The notes under the pieces are model-generated. The model was not told where the DNA came from, did no database searches, and saw only the letters and a program-made list of their open reading frames with translations. Positions 1 through 9,286 of a DNA stretch of 64,000 nt are shown one piece after another. Both the position numbers and the translations under genes were made by a program. The first letter of the stretch is position 1. The number at the start of each line of letters is the position of its first letter. The stretch is from contig CP151667.1 of assembly GCA_038400315.1 (NCBI GenBank), positions 3,669,174 through 3,733,173 on the forward strand. Direction: 5' to 3'. The stretch is from Isosphaeraceae bacterium EP7. Lineage in GTDB: Bacteria; Planctomycetota; Planctomycetia; Isosphaerales; Isosphaeraceae.

Positions 1-1
1 G

Positions 2-3000
2 GGCCGCAACGGCTTCCTCCACGTCTCCGACGTCGAGCCCCAGTATTATCGCCGGCTCGACGACGACGCCCCCGCCCCGCCGCCGTCCCGCGAGCCCAGG
101 CGCGACCGCGAGGCCGAAGATCGACTCGCCGGCCGGGTCGAGGAACGCCCCCCCTACGGCACTCCTCTGCCCGAAGAGCGGCCCCGCGAAGAACGCCCGC
201 GCGGCGAGCGACCCCGGGGCGACCGGCCCCGCGGCCGCGATCGCGACCGGCCCGACCGCTCCGACCGCCGCCGGCCCGACCGCTCCGAGGTCCGCCGATT
301 TGGCGAGGGGCTCGTCGACGACGAATGGACGCCGACGGCCCGGCCGCTCCAGCCCCCGCCCCCGCCGCAGGCCCCGGCCGCCCCGCCCGTGGCCGCCACG
401 ACTGCCCCGGTCGTTGAGCCCGAACGCGTCGAGCCGCCGGCATTCGAAGAGCCGGAGCCGATCCCGTCGTGGTCTCGCGGCACCCCCCGCAGCCGGCCCC
501 AGGCCCGCGAGCCTCGGCCAACTCCGCCGCCGGTGCCCACGCCCGACCGCGAGCCCGAGCCGCAGGCGCCCGCACGCGCCCGTGCCCCTCGCCCGCCCGA
601 GCCGTCCGAGGCCGACCTGCCGCCGAGCCGGACCTTCAGGCGCGAGCCCGAGCCGTCCGAGGCCGACCTGCCGCCGAGCCGGACCAACCGCAACAGGCCC
701 GAGGCGCCCGCCACCCCTCCTCCCTCGTCCCGGACGATCGACCCCGAGATCGAGGAGATGCTCCGCCCCCGGCCGGTGCGCGAGGCGTCCCACACGCCCG
801 AGGATCGCGACCAGCCCGAGGCTCCCGCTTCGTCTCGCGAGCCCCGACGCGGCCGTGGCCGTGGCCGTGGCCGTTCGGCGCCCCTGCCCGAGCATGAAGA
901 GGAAGTCCGCCCGCTGCCCGAGTTCTCGACCGAGCCGGCCTTCGAAGAAGCGGAGCTTCCCGCCGAGCCGCGTGAACCGCGCGAGCCTCGTCGCAGGGGA
1001 GGCCGCGACGCCATCCGCTCCCGTGGCGGCGAGCGCGAGGCATTGCCCGAGCGGGCCAGGCCTGCCGGCCTGCCCCCTGCCGCCGAACGGATCGAAGAGA
1101 TCCACACGCCGGCCGCCCCCGCCCGTGTCCGCCCCCCTGAGCCCGAACGGCCCCGCGAACGCGGTGGCCGCGATCGTGACCGCGATCGTGATCGCGAGGC
1201 GGCCCGCAAGCTGAGCGACCGCGCCGGCGAGCCCGGCTACGTCCCGCGCAGCATGCGATCGGCCCGCCCGCCCGAGCCCGCCTTCGAGCCGGCCCCCCCG
1301 CCGTTTGGCGGCTGGGCCGAGCAGGATGTCGAGCTGCCCGAAGGTCCCCTGGCCGAGGGGGACGAGGACCGCGAAGGGACCGATGAGGCCGGGGGCGATC
1401 GCGGCGAGGCCGGACGCCGCCGCCGTCGCCGCCGCGGACGTCGCCGCGAGCGGCCCCGCGACGAGCGCGAGACGCCCGCCGTCTCGAGGGGCGACGACGA
1501 GGACGCCGACCTCGACCTGGACCTGGAAGGGGACGACGACCTGAGTGAAGACCGCCCGCCGGTCATCACCCGCGGCGTCGCGCCCTCGCCCGACGACTTC
1601 GAGTTCGACGACGACCTGCCGATCGATGACGAGGATGACGACCTGCTGCTCGACGACGAGGTCGACGTCGCCGCCGTGGCGTCGCCCGACGACGAGATCG
1701 ACCCCGAGCTCGAGGAGGAGATCCGCCGCGAGATCGAGGAGATCGCCGAGCTGGAGCTGGAGATGGGCCTTCGCGGCACCGTCGAGGCCCGCCCGCGCGG
1801 CGGCGACCGAGGCGCCCCCGGCCCCGGCGGCCGCCCCGCACGCGGCCGTTCCAGCGACAAGCCGCCGCTCCAGGACATCTTCCGCAGGGGCGACGAGGTG
1901 CTCGTGCAGGTCATCAAGGAGAGCATCGGCACCAAGGGGCCGACCCTCTCGACCTACATCAGCATCCCCGGCCGCTACCTGGTGCTGATGCCAGGGCTGA
2001 ACCGCGTGGGCGTCTCGCGCAAGATCGCCGACGAGGGCCAGCGCCGCAAGCTCCGCGAGATCATGACCGAGCTGAACCCGCCCAAGGGGCTCGGCTTCAT
2101 CGTCCGGACCGCCGGGCTCGACCGGACCAAGCGCGAGCTTGCCCGCGACCTGGCGTACCTGCTCCGCCTCTGGAAGGTGATCCTCCGCCGGATCAAGAAG
2201 TCCCGCACGCCGGCCGTCATCTACCAAGAATCCGACATGATCACGCGGACCATCCGCGACATCTTCAACTCCGAGATCGACACGATCTGGATCGACGAGC
2301 CGGCCGCGTTCGAACGCGCCCACGAGTTCCTCCGGGTCGTCATGCCGCGCTACGCCGATCGACTGAAGCTCTACTCCGACAAGGTGCCGCTCTTCCACAA
2401 GTACGGCATCGAGGACGAGATCGCCAAGATCCAGCGCCGCGTGGTGCCCCTGCCCGAGGGCGGATCGATCGTCATCGACCCGACCGAGGCCCTGGTCGCC
2501 ATCGACGTGAACTCGGGCAACTTCCGGGTCGAGAACGATGCCGAGCGCACGGCGTACGAGATGAACCTGCGTGCCGCCAAGGAGATCGCCCGCCAACTCC
2601 GCCTGCGTGACCTTGGCGGTGTGATCTGCAACGACTTCATCGACATGCGTGACGAGCGCAGTCGCCGGGGAGTCGAGCGGGCCTTGCGTGACGCGATCAA
2701 GCGTGACCGGGCTCGCACCAAGATCGCGCGGATGAGCCCCTTCGGCATCATCGAGATGACCCGTCAGCGCATCAGGCCCAGCCTGAAGCGGTCGGTCTAC
2801 GAAGACTGCGGGCACTGCTCGGGCGCCGGCGTGGTGAAGACCGTCGAGAGCATGTCCATCGACGTGATGCGGCTGCTGGCCCTGGCCTCGCAGAGGCAGG
2901 ACATTCGCCGGATCAACATCACGGTCAATCCCGACGTCTCGACGTACCTGAACAACCGCAAGCGCAAGGAGATCAACGCGCTGGAGACCGACGGGGATAT

Positions 3001-3127
3001 GCTGATCTTCATCCGTCCCCAGGAGGACGCCCCGGCGGAGTTCCTCCAGATCGACTCCTACGACGCCGACAACGCCGAGATCCGCCTCCTGCCCGCGCCG
3101 CAGCCCCCGGCTCGCCGCGGTCGCTGA
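2..3127 (+). CDS. rne: Ribonuclease E/G (Rne/Rng family), 5' end outside window
   Basis: Endoribonuclease for mRNA turnover and rRNA processing. The reading frame is open from base 2, so the gene starts before the window; 1041 residues are visible. The first residues, GRNGFLHVSDVEPQYY, are the middle of the S1 RNA-binding domain. S1 resumes only near residue 617 (LQDIFRRGDEVLVQVIKE). The roughly 600 residues between are Pro/Arg/Glu/Asp-rich and low-complexity, with acidic runs near residues 500-580, so the insert sits inside S1. After it the catalytic core is complete: both metal-binding aspartates (ALVAIDVNSG and CNDFIDMRDE) and the Zn-link CxxC (DCGHCSG). There is no long C-terminal degradosome scaffold; the protein ends about 70 residues after the core. 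A strong hairpin follows the stop. The family is certain; the role of the insert is unknown. Confidence 0.96.
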   Translation, partial: GRNGFLHVSDVEPQYYRRLDDDAPAPPPSREPRRDREAEDRLAGRVEERPPYGTPLPEERPREERPRGERPRGDRPRGRDRDRPDRSDRRRPDRSEVRRFGEGLVDDEWTPTARPLQPPPPPQAPAAPPVAATTAPVVEPERVEPPAFEEPEPIPSWSRGTPRSRPQAREPRPTPPPVPTPDREPEPQAPARARAPRPPEPSEADLPPSRTFRREPEPSEADLPPSRTNRNRPEAPATPPPSSRTIDPEIEEMLRPRPVREASHTPEDRDQPEAPASSREPRRGRGRGRGRSAPLPEHEEEVRPLPEFSTEPAFEEAELPAEPREPREPRRRGGRDAIRSRGGEREALPERARPAGLPPAAERIEEIHTPAAPARVRPPEPERPRERGGRDRDRDRDREAARKLSDRAGEPGYVPRSMRSARPPEPAFEPAPPPFGGWAEQDVELPEGPLAEGDEDREGTDEAGGDRGEAGRRRRRRRGRRRERPRDERETPAVSRGDDEDADLDLDLEGDDDLSEDRPPVITRGVAPSPDDFEFDDDLPIDDEDDDLLLDDEVDVAAVASPDDEIDPELEEEIRREIEEIAELELEMGLRGTVEARPRGGDRGAPGPGGRPARGRSSDKPPLQDIFRRGDEVLVQVIKESIGTKGPTLSTYISIPGRYLVLMPGLNRVGVSRKIADEGQRRKLREIMTELNPPKGLGFIVRTAGLDRTKRELARDLAYLLRLWKVILRRIKKSRTPAVIYQESDMITRTIRDIFNSEIDTIWIDEPAAFERAHEFLRVVMPRYADRLKLYSDKVPLFHKYGIEDEIAKIQRRVVPLPEGGSIVIDPTEALVAIDVNSGNFRVENDAERTAYEMNLRAAKEIARQLRLRDLGGVICNDFIDMRDERSRRGVERALRDAIKRDRARTKIARMSPFGIIEMTRQRIRPSLKRSVYEDCGHCSGAGVVKTVESMSIDVMRLLALASQRQDIRRINITVNPDVSTYLNNRKRKEINALETDGDMLIFIRPQEDAPAEFLQIDSYDADNAEIRLLPAPQPPARRGR

Positions 3128-3150
3128 GACGAGATCGAAGTCGAACGCAC

Positions 3151-3187
3151 CGAGGGCCGGCGACCTGTCACGGGTCGCCGGCCCTCG
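3151..3187. terminator. Perfect 15-bp hairpin between convergent genes
   Basis: CGAGGGCCGGCGACC (3151-3165) pairs exactly with 3173-3187 around a 7-nt loop. It lies 24 bases after the RNase E stop and before the 3' end of the opposing gene, so it can serve both strands. The U-tract is weak (GTCGTTT). Confidence 0.8.
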
Positions 3188-3213
3188 GTCGTTTCGGGGG
3201 GCAGCGGATCGGA

Positions 3214-4380
3214 TCAGGCCGAGTGGATCGACTCGGTCGGGTGCGGGTAGACGACCGGCTCGCCCTTCGTCTGGAGGGCGGCGACCTCGGCGGCGATCCG
3301 GGCGACGGCCTCGGCCGTGTCGAGGACTTCGAGGACGGTCTCGGCGACGTGCGACTGGCCCGGGGCCAGCGTCATGATCCGGCCCTTCTCGCGCTCATGG
3401 GGCTTGGGGTTGGGGAAGTTGGTCCCAGGCTCCAGGCCGGTCACGTAGCCGTCGGCCAGCGGGCCTGTGTTCTTCCAGACGGTGAAGGTCGGCATTTCCG
3501 CATGCGAGAAGCGCAAGGCGATGCCCTTGTCGCCGCCTTTGTTGCGCAGCATGGCCAGGGTCCGGCCATCGGGCCCGGCGGAGTGCAGCTTCAGGAAGAA
3601 GGCCTCCTCGGCGAATCCTGCGGTGGGCGGGCCGTAGGTTTCGTAGTCGGCCAGGCCCTTCTCGGAGGTCGCGTCGCGCGGGGCCAGGGCCCGGATCGGT
3701 GCGACCAGGCGGCTCCCTTCCTCCAGGTGGGGCGGGCCGAAATTCCAGTGGTAGAGCACTTCAAGCTCGCCGGGGGTGTCCTTCAGGTTGATGAACTCGT
3801 CGCGCACCGTCACCCGATTTGTCCCGGGCCTGAACGTGACGGTCGTCTTCATGCGGAGCCTGGGGCCGAACAGGCGAGACTCGTCGACGTGGCCCTCGAC
3901 GACCAGGTCATGCGGTGACTGCTCGTCGACGTGGACGGCTAAATAGTGCGCCGGGAGATTGGCGATCCGGCCGTGGAGGGTCTGCTGGAACGGGCCGTCG
4001 GCGAAGGGAGGCCCCACGCTCTCCAGTCCGCAGCGCACCATTAGCTCGTCGAAGCCATCGAGCCAGCCCAGACCGCCGAGTCCCGCGAGGTTGACCAGGC
4101 CGGGGTGGACCGGGCCGTCGGTGATGGGCGACTTCCAGCCGAGTGAGTCTCCGCGATAGCTCCCCTTCCAGAGCCCCATGCCCCGGGTGGGGAGGATGGC
4201 CAGGCGGAGGCTGCCGCTGTCGACCTCGACGAGGTCGACGCCGTCGGACTTCCCGCCTCGGAGTGTCCTCTTGGTCAGCGAGCCGGCGTCCCATCCGGGC
4301 AGGCCGCCAACGCCGGGTGAGAGGTGAAGGGACTCGACCCGGATGCCCCGGGCTGTGTCTGTCAGCACGATCGTCGCCAT
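3214..4380 (-). CDS. DUF4432 / aldose-1-epimerase-like protein
   Basis: A 388-residue protein resembling the DUF4432 galactose-mutarotase-like beta-sandwich family, which acts on sugars or remains uncharacterised. Visible features are the RGM core (LAILPTRGMGLWKGSYRG), GWLDGFDELMVRCGLES, a YHWNFGPPHLEEGS segment likely to hold catalytic histidine/glutamate, and a C-terminal GLEPGTNFPNPKPHEREKGR. An upstream in-frame ATG at 4476 would add a Pro/Arg-rich tail typical of non-coding GC-rich DNA, so I chose the ATG at 4380, which begins MATIVLTD. It is convergent with RNase E and stands alone on its strand. The substrate cannot be deduced. Confidence 0.85.
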   Translation of the reverse strand: MATIVLTDTARGIRVESLHLSPGVGGLPGWDAGSLTKRTLRGGKSDGVDLVEVDSGSLRLAILPTRGMGLWKGSYRGDSLGWKSPITDGPVHPGLVNLAGLGGLGWLDGFDELMVRCGLESVGPPFADGPFQQTLHGRIANLPAHYLAVHVDEQSPHDLVVEGHVDESRLFGPRLRMKTTVTFRPGTNRVTVRDEFINLKDTPGELEVLYHWNFGPPHLEEGSRLVAPIRALAPRDATSEKGLADYETYGPPTAGFAEEAFFLKLHSAGPDGRTLAMLRNKGGDKGIALRFSHAEMPTFTVWKNTGPLADGYVTGLEPGTNFPNPKPHEREKGRIMTLAPGQSHVAETVLEVLDTAEAVARIAAEVAALQTKGEPVVYPHPTESIHSA

Positions 4381-4632
4381 CAGTCGGTCGCCTTGATCAG
4401 TAGGAGAGCTGGGCCGTTCGGGCATGGCCCGGGGTGCTTCGCCGTGTTGGCCACGACCACGCGGGGTGACCAGCATAAGGCGGGGCCCGGCCCTCGGACA
4501 GCGGGGCCTTGGCGCGGCGGGGGGGATGGGCCTACATTCTTAGATCACCATGAAGGGCAACGCGGCATCCGTCAGACCCACGCCCCCCGGGCCGTGGGCG
4601 CGTCGCCCACACGCCGCGCCGGAGATCACCTC

Positions 4633-5328
4633 ATGAGCGACCCTCGCACCCGCCGACGCCCGAGCCTGGTTGCCTCCGTCGAGGCCCTCGAACGTCGCGA
4701 GACGCCATCGCAGGCCTCCATCACCTTGCAGGCCCTGTACGCCGCGTCGGTGCGGGCTGCCCGTCTCCACACGCAGGCGGCCGTCGTCGCTCCGCCCAAG
4801 TCCAAACCCGCCCCCCGGATGTACAACACGAATTTCAGCCGGGCGGTGGCCGCGGCCAAGGTCGTGATGGAGAGGCAGGCGGCCTCCTTCGCCGCGAGGC
4901 TTGCCTCCGCGCGTGCCGTCACGCCCGCCGGGCTGGCCGTCGCGGTTCCCGTCGGTGGAGCTCCTGCCGTGACTGTCCCGCAGCCCGATTCCGGCCAGAC
5001 GGCCACCGCCCTGACCAAGGCGAACTCGGCCCTGAATACGCTCTATGACAAGTACCAGGCGTACCTCAAGGGAGGCAGCGAGATCGCCTTCGACGGCTCC
5101 ACCTCGGGCCTGAAGGTCAGGGGCACGTCGGTGCTCGTCGACGTGCGCGTCACGGGCGACGCCAAGGCGGTGGCGGCCAGCCTTTCCGCCATCAACTTCC
5201 AGGTTCAGTCGATTGATGCGAGGCTCAAGGTCATCGAGGGCTACGTGCCGATCGACCAGCTCTCGGCGCTGGACGGGATGTCTTCGGTCGTGAGCATCTC
5301 GGGCGTTCGCCCGCCGATGCACGGCTGA
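4633..5328 (+). CDS. Hypothetical protein with LExR-like N-terminal motif
   Basis: A 231-residue protein. The ATG at 4633 follows a GGAG Shine-Dalgarno at 4621. The N-terminus (RRRPSLVASVEALERRETPS) resembles the planctomycete LEPR-XLL-type leader found on exported or surface proteins. The rest has Ala-rich helices and a C-terminal stretch (VLVDVRVTGDAKAVAASL) ending in a compact alpha/beta unit. No known enzymatic motif is visible. Probably exported; function unknown. Confidence 0.7.
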   Translation: MSDPRTRRRPSLVASVEALERRETPSQASITLQALYAASVRAARLHTQAAVVAPPKSKPAPRMYNTNFSRAVAAAKVVMERQAASFAARLASARAVTPAGLAVAVPVGGAPAVTVPQPDSGQTATALTKANSALNTLYDKYQAYLKGGSEIAFDGSTSGLKVRGTSVLVDVRVTGDAKAVAASLSAINFQVQSIDARLKVIEGYVPIDQLSALDGMSSVVSISGVRPPMHG

Positions 5329-5479
5329 GGCCGGAGGGTCGGTCCTCCGGGGCGGTTCCACGGGACGGGTCGGGCGAGTATGATGGCGGGCCGACCCTTC
5401 GGGGGAGTCGGGTGCCCGCCGAGGTTCCCTCGCCCCGTCCCGACTTGAACCGCCCCGCCGTCAGGGACCGACTCGCGTC

Positions 5480-5971
5480 ATGACTTATCCATCTGCCCGG
5501 CCTGCGTCGGAGTCGCGGTCGAGCCTGGCGATCTGGACCGACCCGAAGCAGGCCAACGTCTTCGGGTCGCTGCACGGCGGCGTCATCCTCCACCTGGCCG
5601 ATGAGTGCGGGGCCCTCGCGGTGATCCGCCACGTCGGCAGCGGGAAGGTGGCCACCGCGGCCATCGACTCCCTGATCTTCCTGGCCCCGGTCGTCATCGG
5701 CGAACGCCTGGATTTGCAGGCCGAGGTGACCTGGGTGGGCCGGACGTCTGCCGAGGCCCGCATCGAGGTCTTCGCCGAGCCGCTGGCCCGGGCCGGGCGG
5801 CGTAAAGTGGCCGAAGGGTACGCCCTCTACGTCTCGTTCGACGAGGGGGGGACGCCCCAGGTCGTCCCGCCGCTTGTGTCGGAGACCGAGGCCGACCGCA
5901 GGCGCGACGAGGCGGCCGAGACCCGGCAAGTTGCCCGGCTGGCCAGGCGTGCCGAGGCGAAACGCGGATGA
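5480..5971 (+). CDS. Acyl-CoA thioesterase, hotdog fold (YciA-like)
   Basis: A 163-residue hotdog thioesterase that would hydrolyse acyl-CoA to free acid and CoA. The family signature is clear: NVFGSLHGGVILHLADECGALAV (Asn and HGG...D active-site region), then the central helix and strands (AAIDSLIFLAPVVIGERLDLQAEVTWVGRTSAEARIEV). A charged Arg/Glu-rich tail of about 30 residues follows the domain. The stop overlaps the next start (ATGA at 5968), indicating a two-gene operon with translational coupling. Substrate length is not predictable. Confidence 0.9.
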   Translation: MTYPSARPASESRSSLAIWTDPKQANVFGSLHGGVILHLADECGALAVIRHVGSGKVATAAIDSLIFLAPVVIGERLDLQAEVTWVGRTSAEARIEVFAEPLARAGRRKVAEGYALYVSFDEGGTPQVVPPLVSETEADRRRDEAAETRQVARLARRAEAKRG

Positions 5972-6528
5972 CCGAGGCCGACCTGTTCGACCTGATCGAC
6001 CCGATCCTCGTCGAAATGGGCAGCAAGCCCGAGGACGGCGAGGAATACCGCGAGCCGGCGCTGGACGTTTTGCGCTACTACCGCCGGCCGGTCCGTCTGC
6101 ACTGGTTCCCGGTGCTGGGCCAGGCCCTGTCGGTCGTCGCGGTGGTCCGCCAGCCTTTCGACCTGGCGGGCACCGCCGAGGGGCACCGGGCGATGCTGAA
6201 TCGCCTGAGCCTGGCGGCAAACGGCCGGTTCCCGTTCGCACCCTGGCGGGCCTCCGGCGAGCGTGCCGTGGCGCTGGCCATGACGGTCATCCAGCTGACC
6301 CCAGAGCCGATCGGCCCGGAAGACGACGCGATCTTGCACGCGGCGTTCGAGAAGATTCCCAAGAGGCGGGCTGTGCCGCTGGGGGTCTTGCGGGTGAATC
6401 TGGGCCAGGAGGCGATGGCCTTCGCGATCTCGGGCGGGCCCGGGAATCTCTTCCCCGAGCCCGTCGCGCTGGCCGATGCGCTCACGCCCAAGCTGCGGCG
6501 TTATGTCCCCTTGATCGAGTTCGAGTAG
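5968..6528 (+). CDS. Conserved hypothetical protein coupled to thioesterase
   Basis: A 186-residue soluble protein whose ATG overlaps the thioesterase stop (ATGA), so it is co-translated. No signal peptide or membrane segment is seen. It reads as an alpha/beta protein with motifs such as RYYRRPVRLHWFPVLGQALSVVAVVRQP, resembling a small planctomycete-restricted family, but I do not recognise a named domain. Its 3' end overlaps the convergent aminotransferase by 28 bases. Function unknown. Confidence 0.8.
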   Translation: MTEADLFDLIDPILVEMGSKPEDGEEYREPALDVLRYYRRPVRLHWFPVLGQALSVVAVVRQPFDLAGTAEGHRAMLNRLSLAANGRFPFAPWRASGERAVALAMTVIQLTPEPIGPEDDAILHAAFEKIPKRRAVPLGVLRVNLGQEAMAFAISGGPGNLFPEPVALADALTPKLRRYVPLIEFE

Positions 6529-7691
6529 AGGCCCGCTCGGTACGCGAGCCAGCCGGCTTCGAACCGGTCGAGGGCCTCAAGCAGCGTGGCCTCGTCCACG
6601 GCGAAGCAGATCCGGACGTGGCCCTCGCCGCCGATCCCGAAGGCACATCCCGGGGCGATCCCGACCAGGCGCTCGCGGACCAGGCGCTCGCAGAAGTCGA
6701 ACGAGTCGGTGAGCCCTTCGAGCCTGGGGAAGACGTAGAAGGCGCCCGTCGGGATCGGCAAGGTCAGGCCTTCGATGCCCTTCAGGCGGTCGACGGTCAG
6801 GCGGAAGTGCCTGGTGTAGCGGGCCTGGGCCTCGGCGATGAAGGGTTCTCCGTCGTCCAGGGCGACTCGTGCGGCCTCCTGGATGATGCCCGGGGCGTTG
6901 CTGACGACGAACTCCTGAAGGTCGGTCATCACCCGTGCGATCTCGGGCGGGGAGATCGAGTATCCCAGCCGCCAGCCGGTCATCCGGTAGGCCTTGGAGA
7001 GGCTCTGCGTGACGATCGTGCGTTTGCGACCCTCGGGCCAGGCCAGCGGGCTGGGGGCAACCCGGCCGTCAAAGATGATTCGCTCGTAGACGCCGTCGGC
7101 CATCAGCCAGAGGTCGTGGCGCTCGCAGAACTCGATCAGCTTGGCCCAGTCATCGGCCGTCGCGGTCCAGCCGGTCGGGTTGCCGGGGCTGGCCAGAGCC
7201 AGCATCCGCGTGTCGGGCCGCACGGCGGCTTCAAGCCGGTCGAAGTCGAGCGAATAGCCCTCGGGCGCGAACGCGAGCGGGACCTCGATCGCATCGGCGC
7301 CGGCCACGCGGATGGCTGCGGTGATATTGGGCCAGAGCGGAGTTAGCACGATGGCCGACTGGCCCGCGCCGACCACGGCCTGAACCGTCAGCAGGATCGC
7401 GTTCATCCCGCTGGCCGTGACGACCACCTGCCGGGTCGGGTCGACCTCCACCCCGTGCAGGTCGAGCAGACGATTGGCGACGGCCCTGCGGACCTCGGGA
7501 TAGCCCGCGTTGGGGGTGTAGTAGGTCCGGTTCTCGTCGATGGCCCGGTGCGCGGCGGCCTTGATGAAGTCGGGGGTGGGGAGCGTGTCCTCGCCGACGA
7601 ACAGGCGGAGGGTGCCCGGGTGGATGTCGGCCAGGGCGGCGATGGCCCGGATCCTGGACGGCTGCACCGAAGCGGCCTTGGAAAGCTGCAT
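6501..7691 (-). CDS. Class I/II pyridoxal-phosphate aminotransferase
   Basis: A 396-residue fold-type I aminotransferase of the AspC/ArcT/MalY-like group. Motifs in order: YTPNAGYPEVRRAVANRLL near residue 60, ASPGNPTG (substrate-binding Asn), MADGVYERI (Asp to pyridine N), and the PLP lysine in SLSKAYRMTGWRLGY near residue 230; the C-terminal arginine region is VRICFAV. It is the last gene of the minus-strand run that begins with lysS, 42 bases after the usp gene. Substrate is not assignable; amino-acid transamination is the safe call. Confidence 0.92.
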   Translation of the reverse strand: MQLSKAASVQPSRIRAIAALADIHPGTLRLFVGEDTLPTPDFIKAAAHRAIDENRTYYTPNAGYPEVRRAVANRLLDLHGVEVDPTRQVVVTASGMNAILLTVQAVVGAGQSAIVLTPLWPNITAAIRVAGADAIEVPLAFAPEGYSLDFDRLEAAVRPDTRMLALASPGNPTGWTATADDWAKLIEFCERHDLWLMADGVYERIIFDGRVAPSPLAWPEGRKRTIVTQSLSKAYRMTGWRLGYSISPPEIARVMTDLQEFVVSNAPGIIQEAARVALDDGEPFIAEAQARYTRHFRLTVDRLKGIEGLTLPIPTGAFYVFPRLEGLTDSFDFCERLVRERLVGIAPGCAFGIGGEGHVRICFAVDEATLLEALDRFEAGWLAYRAGLYSNSIKGT

Positions 7692-7733
7692 GGCGTCTGC
7701 CTCCTTGGATGGTCCGGGCCCGGCCTCGACGAC

Positions 7734-8180
7734 TTACTTCATGCGGATGGTGAGGACCGGGCAGGGGGCTTCTCGGACGATTCGCTCGGCGACGGAGCCG
7801 AGCAGGACGTGGCTCAGGCCGGTCCGGCCGTGGGTGGCGACGACGATGAGGTCGATTCCTTGCTGAGCGGCGTAGTCGGTGACCCCCTCCACGGCGGAAC
7901 CCCAGCGGACGGAGATGGCAACGCCGGGGACATTGGCCCAGGTGGGGTCGATGACCTTGTGCAGGGCCTCATTGGCGCGGGCCTCCGACTCGCCGTAGAA
8001 GTCGGGCGGAACGGAGGGCGCGAGCATCAGGTCGGGGCCGGCGGGGATGGCCTCGGGCAGGACGTGGAGCAGGTGCAACTCGGCGCCGAACTTCTCGGCG
8101 AGCAGGCAGGCCCATTTGACCGCGCCCCGCGCGTGCTCGCTGAAGTCCGTGGGGGCCAGGATCTTCTTGACCTCGATCAT
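7734..8180 (-). CDS. Universal stress protein (UspA family)
   Basis: A 148-residue single-domain Usp. It starts MIEVKKILAPTDFSEHA with the conserved Asp of the ATP site, and the C-terminal half has ATHGRTGLSHVLLGSVAERIVR. The canonical phosphate loop is G-2X-G-9X-G-S; here the first Gly is Ala (ATHG...GS), while the rest fits. The ATG at 8180 is chosen because upstream in-frame codons give only Arg/Pro-rich sequence. It lies between ilvE and the aminotransferase on the same strand. Confidence 0.92.
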   Translation of the reverse strand: MIEVKKILAPTDFSEHARGAVKWACLLAEKFGAELHLLHVLPEAIPAGPDLMLAPSVPPDFYGESEARANEALHKVIDPTWANVPGVAISVRWGSAVEGVTDYAAQQGIDLIVVATHGRTGLSHVLLGSVAERIVREAPCPVLTIRMK

Positions 8181-8217
8181 GGTCGGCGAACCTCGCGTCG
8201 GGGGAGGCGGCGGGTCG

Positions 8218-8243
8218 CCCGGCCCGCGTCGTTGCGGGCCGGG
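8218..8243 (-). terminator. 10-bp GC hairpin between ilvE and usp
   Basis: CCCGGCCCGC (8218-8227) pairs perfectly with 8234-8243 around a 6-nt loop. It lies in the 83-base gap between ilvE and usp. There is no U-run, so it could be a partial terminator or an mRNA-end stabiliser rather than a full stop. Confidence 0.5.
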
Positions 8244-8263
8244 CCGTTGGCCAGGCCCGGCGA

Positions 8264-9127
8264 TCAGGCGTGGCCGCGGACCAAAGCGTGGAACCGCTTC
8301 AGGAGGTCGCGGGTGATGGGGCCGGGGATGCCGTCGCCGATTGGGCGGGCGTCGCACTCGACGACGGGGATGACCTCGGCGGCGGTGCCGGTCAGGAAGC
8401 ACTCGTCGGCGGTGTAGATGTCGTGCCGGTCCATGATTCGTTCGAAGACGGGCAGGCCGGCCTCTCGCGCCAGGTCGAGGACCGCGGCGCGGGTGATCCC
8501 CTCGAGAATACCCGACGCGACCGATGGGGTATGAACCTCGCCCTTCTTGACGATGAAGATATTATCGCCGGTGCACTCGGCCACCTCGCCCTTGTGGTTG
8601 AGCATCAGGGCTTCCAGGCAGCCGGCGTTGGTCCCCTCGATCTTGGCCATGATGTTGTTCAGGTAGTTCAGCGACTTGACCCGGGGGTTGAGCGCCGCCG
8701 GCAGGTTGCGCGGTGTGCCGGCGGTGATGATCTTCAGGCCGTGCTCATACAGCTCCGGGGGATAGAGGCTGATGGCGTCGGCGATGATGATGATCTGGGG
8801 GTCGGTGGTGCGCCTGGGGTCGAGCCCGAGGCTGCCCGCACCGCGGGTGATCACCAGGCGGATGTAGGCGTCGACGAGGTTGTTGACCTTCAGCGTGCTG
8901 ACGATGGCCTCGGCCATGTCCTGCTTGGTCATGGGGATGACCAGGTGGATGGCCTTGGCCGAGTCATAGAGGCGGTCGACGTGGTCTTCCATGCGGAAGA
9001 CCTTGCCGGCGTAGGCGCGAATGCCTTCGAAGACTCCGTCGCCGTAGAGCAGGCCGTGGTCGTAGACGCTGATCTTGGCGTCGGCCTTGTCGTACAGCTT
9101 GCCGCCGATGTAAACCTTGAGGCTCAT
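8264..9127 (-). CDS. ilvE: Branched-chain amino-acid aminotransferase
   Basis: A 287-residue class IV PLP aminotransferase catalysing the last step of Leu/Ile/Val synthesis. Motifs: MSLKVYIGGKLYDKADAKISVYDHGLLYGDGVFEGIRAY, PLP lysine in RVKSLNYLNNIMAK, GEVAECTGDNIF, and FLTGTAAEVIPV near the end. The length is on the short side of IlvE and similar to D-amino-acid transaminase, but the ECTGDNIF and GTAAEV signatures favour IlvE. The ATG at 9127 is chosen over an upstream in-frame start that adds Arg/Pro-rich residues. Confidence 0.92.
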   Translation of the reverse strand: MSLKVYIGGKLYDKADAKISVYDHGLLYGDGVFEGIRAYAGKVFRMEDHVDRLYDSAKAIHLVIPMTKQDMAEAIVSTLKVNNLVDAYIRLVITRGAGSLGLDPRRTTDPQIIIIADAISLYPPELYEHGLKIITAGTPRNLPAALNPRVKSLNYLNNIMAKIEGTNAGCLEALMLNHKGEVAECTGDNIFIVKKGEVHTPSVASGILEGITRAAVLDLAREAGLPVFERIMDRHDIYTADECFLTGTAAEVIPVVECDARPIGDGIPGPITRDLLKRFHALVRGHA

Positions 9128-9286
9128 CCGAATCGGGCTCCGGCGGGCAACTCGACGGGGGGGCATCCGCCGCCTTGGCGGGCCCCCGCTATACTCGTCG
9201 CGCCCGCGGCTCGCCACCTCGCGTCTTGCCGAACGATCCGGATTGGCCGGCCCGATCTGGCCGGAAGTCGCCCCGTTCCCTGAAGT

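Noticed and set aside
3908-4403. Small open frames on both strands within the DUF4432 gene
   Set aside because: They are shadows of the DUF4432 coding sequence.
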